Source: Styela clava (taxonomy: Eukaryota > Chordata > Ascidiacea > Stolidobranchia > Styelidae). From it: a stretch of 64,000 nt of DNA. The notes beneath the pieces were generated by a model. That model saw nothing but the letters and a program-made list of their open reading frames with translations, did no database searches and was not told where the DNA came from. A program made the position numbers and the translations under genes. Positions 56,917 through 64,000 of this stretch are shown here, in pieces. Numbering within the stretch: the stretch's first letter is position 1; every line of letters starts with the position of its first letter. The stretch spans positions 7,812,001 to 7,876,000 of the forward strand of contig NC_135261.1 of assembly GCF_964204865.1 (NCBI RefSeq). Direction: 5' to 3'.

Positions 56917-59822
56917 TTAAAGTAGTAGCACTAATGCTGGAACCAACAAAATCATTAAAGTAATTGAAATATACATCTCGTAAAACATTCCTTGTACTTT
57001 TGGGTCGCTTTTAAATCTCTGTGCCCAAATGTTTCCTCTCTTATTGATGTGCGGAAAAGGTAAATTTGGTTTGTCAAGCTTTAAAAAGTCGCACAAAGGA
57101 GTCCATCCATCTTTTACGCTGCATACCAAAGTTCTATCTTTCGGTGCATTCTAAATAACAAGTGAAAACTTGACCGGAGCCGATCGTATTGTAAAATTCT
57201 ACAAAATTGACTCAATAAATAGAAAACAAAGATTATATTTTTGATTGCAATGGGACCTTCGGTATTTGTTAGTAAATTGATATCCCTGGTGAAGTCATTA
57301 AATGACCTATGACCAGATCACATGACACGTACCCGATGACCTGATGTTAGCACTTCAAATCTATAACCTGTCTTGTCAAAATTTGGCTGATTTAGAGCAA
57401 ATAATGGTCTTGATGGCTAGCCAAATATTACAATATTTTCAAACAATTCTGAGGAAAACGTAAAACCGATGATGTAAGAGCTAACAAATATCTTCCATAC
57501 GTATCACGATTGGTATCGCACATTTGTCAAGTTTTTTTTATTACTGGACAATATGGAATACAAATATCGTCCTATTCTATGAATTGGGCGTTTACCGACT
57601 TTCGTAACCTATTGCAACTTCCGCATTCGATGATGCAAAAAGAGCTGTCGCGGTTGACGCCTAAGATTTCTCGGCCTGAACTGAAGTTGGAACAGGTCAA
57701 AGGTTATAAATGTCAGCAATCTCAGTCGTTTACTATATTCAACAGTCAACATGATAAATTTATTTTTATACCTGTAGAATATCTTTGTTGTGCCTCCTGA
57801 AAGCATTCAACATTAGTCGATCTTCCAACTTCAAGTATCGTTTACGGGGAGAAAGATATTCTGACCACGTTGGTCGATACGATGGATCAACATGTTTTTT
57901 CACTTAAAAAAAGGTTTGTACCTGGTGCATGATCACGCTTAACAAATTTTTCGAACAAATGAATGAATATAAAACGTTTTAACGTGTATTTTATGGCGAG
58001 CGGTCGCCACCAGGCTTGCCATTCACATAAAAAAAAAATCACGACGTTCATAAACTCAGCAATGCCGTCTCAAGAATCACCGAATCCGAATCCCGTGAGG
58101 GATAGTTATGTGCGAGAGAATTGCTGTATCTTTACAAAGACCACGTAGTCAAGCGCAGAGAAAGATCTATCATTTTTATGCGCGCCTAAAACGTATATTT
58201 GGTCACTTTATTATTTTTTTTATGAGAATTGTGTTGAACATATCTAATATATGATTGAATATTTTACATATTGTATTTATTATTAATGTTTTATTGTTTC
58301 TTATTTTAAATGCTATGTATATGAATCAATAAATTCATTTTATCTTTTTACGTTTTTTACTATGTTACGCAGTATCTGGCTCTATTGTTACGCATAATAC
58401 ATATCATACGAGCACTGTTGTGACATTTTGTCACACCACACTATTATATTTCAAATTAAATTAAACAGAATCGTGACATTTATTAAAATAATTATTAATG
58501 AATATTATTTCGAACATTATTGGAAAAATTGTCTCCATTAGTCTGGACAAACTCAAGCTACTCACGACAGTTATTGATAAATGCAATCCACTGTTTTGCT
58601 TTGGGTGAAAATACTGACAATGGAAACGATAATACACCCTGATTCACAACATCGACCTGGTGTTTCCAGCTGTCTAACCATCTTTCTTCGTCCCGGGTGA
58701 AAAATATCAACTGAAAATTAGAAATTTTGAGATTGGATTATAAGTCAATAACTTAGCATAAGCACAAAGCACTCCATAGAAAGTGAATTGTGTTAATTAA
58801 TGCAACGCAAGCCATACAGCGGAAACGGAAACCATTACTGCGACAACCTGTCACATGTGGCACGAAGTGTAAAGTATGACACAAGTGTAATATGTCTAAC
58901 AAACTGCTGGCATCATAGTATCAGCTCAGTGATCACAACTATCAACTGCATGTAAGATGGCGAAGCACGATAACCATAACTGTAGTTTAGAAGTATTGGA
59001 CATAATGAACTATTGCAATTTGGTATTTGTCACTTGCTATTGCTATCCACCTTCAAACTATAATATTGCATTGACCTATTTTGAAAAAAACTTGAATTTT
59101 TACCCAATATTGGACTTGATACGAGGGCTGGGCACTTCGATTCGAATAGTAAATTATTTAAATCGGTTCAGAGCAAATTTCCGAATCGCCGCCATCTTGT
59201 TTTTTTTTCCTTTCCGCCAATGGTTTTTCAATGCAATTCTGACATATGACTATTTTCTGTAGTGAGTTATTGACAAATAAGTGTTTTTCATTGTTTGTGA
59301 ACGCTCAGCAATCTGTCTTAGTGATGTATTTCTATGTTTTCAGTAATTCATTGGTTACAGAACCAATTACAATAAAAAAGTCGCATACAATTACATATCT
59401 CTCATTGACTCCCTAAATATTCGAGATTCGATTCGAAAAAAATATTCGATTCGATTCTGAAATCATCAAGCATTCGAAAAAGTCCATCCCTACCTGACAC
59501 AGGCTTTGATTTTTCATGATTTTGGTTGTAGTGTTTAAACTTTAATTTTAGGTATTCAATTTTCTATTACCTTCAAATCTGGAAAGGCTTCGAGAAATTC
59601 TCTCCAGTAAAAGTACACGGGTATGCCACTTATTACATCATATTTGTTATACATTCTCCTCAAATCACTTGGAATTGCCTTCCCATCGAAAATCTTATTC
59701 CACTCATTCCCAAAAGTGAAACAGGATAAGGTAGGATCAGCAACTTTGAACCCCAATTGCCGAAGAGCTTCATCGGCCGTCTTGCTCCCGGTTTTACTGA
59801 ATCCACATATTAGGATTTTCAT
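56917..59822 (-). CDS. P-loop sulfotransferase-like protein with C-terminal hydrophobic segment
   Basis: Exons in transcript order: 59822-59571, 58710-58566, 57902-57772 and 57150-56917 (stop). Phases are 0,1,0 and the product is 253 residues. The first exon starts MKILICGFSKTGSKTADEAL, a P-loop-type phosphosulfate-binding start followed by RQLGFKV. Later landmarks are FFTRDEERWLDSW (exon 2), YRPTWSEY (exon 3) and KDRTLVCSVKDGWTPLCDFL (exon 4). This order matches the eukaryotic sulfotransferase-like family that transfers sulfate from PAPS, common in marine invertebrates. The substrate is unknown. The last 20 residues (ITLMILLVPALVLLL) form a hydrophobic C-terminus and may anchor the protein in a membrane. 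On the minus strand the upstream site CTCATTCGCAG ends about 27 bases before the ATG, another candidate trans-splice acceptor. The start at 59822 is the first ATG in frame. Confidence 0.85.
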
Positions 59823-59849
59823 CTCAATTATTCTATATATTATATTCAC

Positions 59850-60666
59850 TGTTTCTGCGAATGAGGTAAATAATTTGCACGAAAATTCCCATCTGCGTTA
59901 GACGCACAGTCTTTCCCTAATCCTTGCACTCTTGCTGCTTTGCTACTACTTACTACTAGCTAGATTGGAGAAAAGTCTGATTCTTCACATTGACTGAAAA
60001 TATTCCAACGTTACTGCACTGAAACGATCTTTAAAGGAAACGACAAGTCAATTTTTTTTCTCATACGTGCACGTGACAAAACTACTATTTCAACCGAAAC
60101 AGTTCATGCAAACTACCTACTTAAAGTCAACGATTTGAACTTCGAAAATGATCGCTGGTGAAATAGCAAACAATGATGAGTCAAACGTTTCAACTCACAA
60201 AGTTCGTTTTATTCAATTGTGATAAATATATACGGGTATATATTTCTTGTTACATGCTGAGAGCGATACTTAAATATATGGACACGAAAACCAATACAAA
60301 GTAGTACGGCAATCTTTCACAGTAGTCTGCCGGTACCGCAGTCTTCACGACTTCACCAAACCACCAGAAAGCAACCAACGCGAACAATTTTTAATTTTGG
60401 TGACGCCATCGCAGACAAAAAAACGAACCCTATAATGCCCACAGATTCTTTTGAAATAAACGAAAGTAATGGCTATTAGCAACAATAATATTCGTCACCA
60501 CTGAAAATTTCAAAGCAATTGGTCCAGTAATTAAAGAGAAAGGCGACCTTTCAGAACATATCCACAATGACAAAAAAGAGTAAAAGAATGCCACCATCAA
60601 CAACATATATAATAACATAACGATCCATAGGTACACTTCGTATGGTCTGAAGTTCTCATGTTCTTC
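59850..60666. other. Gene-free interval upstream of the sulfotransferase-like gene
   Basis: Contains an R2 repeat at 60255-60355 and no exon. The sulfotransferase-like promoter should be just to the right of 59850; no TATA box is obvious. Confidence 0.4.
60255..60355 (+). repeat. Interspersed repeat R2, further copy
   Basis: AAATATATGGACACGAAAAC, AATCTTTCACAGTAGTCTGC and CGGTACCGCAGTCTTCACGA match the copy at 46165 block by block. Non-coding. Confidence 0.55.
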
Positions 60667-60902
60667 GGTACTCCCGAAGTGTGTGAACCAAGATGGCTGA
60701 CACCGGAACGTAGTATGTGTACCAGGTTAGGGTTAGGCCATAATTTTATTCCAATTTTCTCTATTTTAGTTCTATTACGAGTTCGAGGACTAGTCAAGTG
60801 ACTATCATAGTATTTGTACTCGAAATTATGGCCTAACTCTAACATGGTACAGATACTACCTTCCGGTGTCCGCCATCTTGGTTCACATTCTACTGGAGTA
60901 CC
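60667..60902. mobile_element. MITE family M1, copy near right end
   Basis: 236 bp; GGTACTCCCGAAGTGTGTGA and, inverted, GTTCACATTCTACTGGAGTACC. The interior has GGTTAGGGTTAGGCCATAAT and TTACGAGTTCGAGGACTAGT. The flanks do not show a clean duplication. Confidence 0.8.
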
Positions 60903-62604
60903 AAATATCCTACAATAATAGTAGTAATATTTTTATTGTACGTTAAAGTACATAAAATATACTTGTTTTCAAAATGTAGAAGTTAATGCGCATCCATATC
61001 AGTTCAAAAGACATAAATAAAACGTGAAAAGGGGCATTCCTAGGTAATTTAGTAACGATTTTCTAAAATATCCCATTGGGGGTGGACATATTTTTATTGT
61101 ACATTAAATTTACTTGTTTTTAGAATGTGAACAAATAGAATATAGAATGCCCCGAGCATTCAGCCTACCTTGCGTAATGATGAATTCGGCCCTGGTTACG
61201 GCTTGTTCTTCGATCTTTCGAGCAACCTCGCTGCTTATCTGAGACTGATGCTACCGATTCGCGACCTCCATGCCATTATAATTGAGCCTGGTTATTTTTT
61301 TTTTATTTAAATTCAGAAATTATCATCGCCTAAATACAATAACAAGTATAACAGCATAATTCAAAAACAAAAAACACAAGGTTCTTCTGTCTATTTGTTG
61401 CTTACAATTACCTTATATATAGCAAATATAATGAATATATATTGCTAATTTGTAGACCGTCTCAGACTTGCAAGTCACCCGTTCACCCTTCCAGCGCCAA
61501 TGCCCAATCTCTATTTGATTTTGGATCTCCGCTCTAGGAGACCCTTATTATCAGGTCGCCTTTTAAATTTGTCTGTATGTATGGCTTGCTGTAGCGTCTG
61601 AAGGCTGGACAGTTCTGAATGAAATTTCTCAAGTGGGTTATCCTATCCCCCTAGTATTGTGGGTTTCAGTGACAATCCGAATTAGTGTTTCGTTTCCATG
61701 GCAGCAGCAAAAATACGCGCCGATTGTTGAAAAACTTCGAATTTAGTCGTATTTTTCGCCAATTTATCGTAAACCCGAAAATCAAAATTCCGAGAACGCT
61801 AACCCCTGCTGAATAAACTACTCTTTCGAACAACTACTCTTTCGTCCTCCATCACCGCGGTACACCATAAATTGGGGAAGCCTTATGGATTTTAAGTAAT
61901 CTTATTTCGATTATTAGCTTCAGTATATCACTCACGCGTGAATGTCACGTAACGCGCAGTGCCTAAAACAAACTGTCAGTTTCGGTAACCCGCTCACTTA
62001 ATCACGCTGCCGTTTTAGATACGCAAGTTCCTATGGATAGACAATAACTTTATTTCATCATGCAAGAAATCACAACACAAATTCAAAATAGGAAAAAATA
62101 ATTATGCGTTACAGTAACTGGAAGTCGCGAAGGACCAGAAATGGTCATCATAAATCTGCGACACCAAGATTAAAAACGAGTCAATAATAAAAATTGAAAT
62201 AAATAAATGAAAGCAATAAACACGAAGAGAAACTTATCCATTCAATAATTAACCAACAGGATTGATATTAATCATCATATATGATTTGGGAGAGAAAGTA
62301 AAAATAAAAGTCGGGAAAATCCAATTGATATACAGCAATATTAAAAATAATAATCCACCATATCATTCAGCTGTGCTCATGTTAGTCGTTGGCTGTGCTT
62401 CTGTACATTTGCAGCGATTAAATTTTCATCTATTGTCATATGCAACATTAAATCGAGCGATCATTATATTTGATGAGAAAAATTAAATTAAGCAACCTCC
62501 ATGTACGAATTCTAATGCACAATTTATACATACTCCATGTACAACTTTTAGGGCGAAAATAGAATTTTGCCCAGAAAATGGAAGTTGGCCCAAGGTCGTT
62601 TATT
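60903..62604. other. Gene-free interval with a possible coding relic
   Basis: Mostly AT-rich. On the minus strand around 61440-61660 a frame reads THLRNFIQNCPAFRRYSKPY and continues with one stop to SNRDWALALEG, which has the look of a decayed transposon ORF. No family is assigned. Confidence 0.35.
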
Positions 62605-63905
62605 TCATTTTTTGGTACCCGTGTACTTGATTGAGTTTTGTGTTCTTGCAGTAGAATATCTGGGCACAAAATAGTTTTCACGCGCAGAAGATCGGGTGTA
62701 ATATGTGTGGGTGTTACACTGATTAGTGAAATCTTTATCGAATGCTTCAGGTAGGGATTTATTTTGGTGTTGATGCATTAGTTTTGCAATTTCAAAATTG
62801 AATAAGTCTGTCAATTTCAGAATGTCGAGTGTCGAATAAAGCTGATTAATCTTAGTTCTAGGTACTGCATTGAAAAGAGATCTAGCAATTCGGTTTTGTG
62901 AAACATTAATTTGTCCTAAATATTTTTGTGCAGCAGCTCCCCATGCTAAAATTCTATAATCTATATTGAACATAAGATTGAAAAATTGAGGTGAAAAATA
63001 CACAGAGCGCATAGTTGACGTAGATATGTATTGTTCGAGCTTATAGAATGTAGGTGATGCCGACTGCTCTGGTTATTTTTTTCACTACGTTCTCAATATT
63101 TTTGTCCCATTTAAGACCAGAATCAATAAAAATTCTTAGGTATTTGTATGATAGCACATTTTCTAATTTGGTACCATCAATTTTTATTGGCAAGTCATGG
63201 TTTATCTGACGCTTTTGGAAGTAAATATCATAGATTTTGATTTTTCAATATTAATTATCAGTTTATCTGAAACCATCCAATCACGTACCTTCACCATTTC
63301 ATAGTTTACATTATTCTCTAAAGTTGGAATTGATTCAAGACTGGAAAGAAGACCGGTGTCGTCGGCGAATAGTTTCGTTAAAAGGTTTGAGCAGTTGGTG
63401 AGATCATTAATATATATTAAAAAAAAGATTGGGCCTAAACATGATCCCTGTGGACGCCGCAAACTATTGGTAAAGTTTTAGATGTTACTTCGCCAATTTT
63501 TACAAATTGTACTCGGTTTGTTAGGTAGCTCTTTAAAAGTGATTGGGCGGGTCCACGAAATCCATAATTAAATAGTTTGTAAAGCAAAATTTTGTGGTCA
63601 ACTGTATCAAACGCTTTCTTTAAATCAATGAAAACAGAACAAACAATCTCATTATTTTCTAATTTGTCACAGATGTATGACATCATTACTAAAATAGCAT
63701 GGTTTGTTGAATGGTTTCCCCTAAATCCAAATTGAGACTTATTTAATATATTATGTTTATTGATAAATTTCATCATTCTTTCGTATATTAGTTTTTCAAA
63801 AAGTATGTTTAAACAAGAAAGAATAGAAATTGGTCTGTAGTTAGATATTATTTTATTATCACCAGATTTTAAAATTGGTGTTACTGGAGCAATTTTGAAT
63901 ACTGA
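62605..63905 (-). mobile_element. Decayed non-LTR retrotransposon, reverse transcriptase part
   Basis: Minus strand from 63905: PILKSGDNKIISNYRPISIL, then FIDLKKAFDTVDHKILLYKL and SYLTNRVQFVKIG (63776-63435), a frameshift at the GV-QGS motif, PQGSCLGPIFFLIYINDL and the catalytic FADDT (63462-63202). It continues in broken frames to a C-terminal block ending near 62605 (YSTLDILKLTDLFNFEIAKL). These are the ordered RT blocks of LINE elements in the CR1/L2/Jockey assemblage. The 5' part (endonuclease) is absent, and several frameshifts make it inactive. The clade cannot be fixed by eye. Confidence 0.85.
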
Positions 63906-64000
63906 AGATTACATACCCTACTGTATTGACGCATTAAACAAAATCATAAGGACCGGCGATGGTAACGACCGGATGTTAACTGATAGCCTGAGTGAAGGCC

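Noticed and set aside
1-64000. CRISPR arrays, bacterial operons, tRNA or rRNA genes
   Set aside because: None seen; spliced genes and transposons show a eukaryotic nuclear sequence.

Overview
The window is nuclear DNA from an AT-rich animal genome with compact multi-exon genes and many small DNA transposons. The gene content (discoidin, EGF–ZP, CUB and sulfotransferase genes, and a conserved LSM5 with short introns), together with interspersed repeats that I associate from memory with ascidians, suggests a tunicate such as Ciona or a relative. This is an inference; no species marker was identified. Exon structures were read by hand from open frames, GT/AG sites and matching intron phases. No transcript evidence was available. 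I found no rRNA, tRNA or CRISPR array.

Layout, left to right. 0–7.5 kb (+): two tandem genes for secreted discoidin (F5/8 type C) proteins; the first lacks its 5' end. 13–22.4 kb (-): two complete genes for type I membrane proteins. The first has a cysteine-containing, N-glycosylated ectodomain, a Thr-rich stalk and a cytoplasmic tail with six regularly placed tyrosine motifs. The second has a CUB-like ectodomain and a Tyr/Ser-rich tail. 25.6–29.2 kb (-): a gene for a protein with two consecutive FYVE-like zinc fingers; its first exon is missing. 30.3–36 kb: a transposon-dense block with a MITE, a piggyBac remnant, and a hAT element with another decayed DNA transposon inserted in it. 37–45.2 kb: an inverted pair of EGF–ZP membrane-protein genes, both intact in all ten exons, separated by exon debris and a hAT element. 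46.8–51.1 kb (-): an apparently complete, very young Ty3/gypsy element of CsRn1 type with identical LTRs. 51.6–55.8 kb (+): LSM5, its introns loaded with repeats. 56.9–59.8 kb (-): a P-loop sulfotransferase-like gene. 62.6–63.9 kb (-): a decayed non-LTR retrotransposon.

The genes do not form an obvious pathway. What stands out is the density of surface and secreted adhesion-type proteins (discoidin, CUB, EGF–ZP, a tyrosine-motif receptor), several of them locally duplicated. The best candidates for undescribed biology are the six-tyrosine receptor with its CUB neighbour, and the inverted EGF–ZP pair, whose divergence is concentrated in the N-terminal exons.
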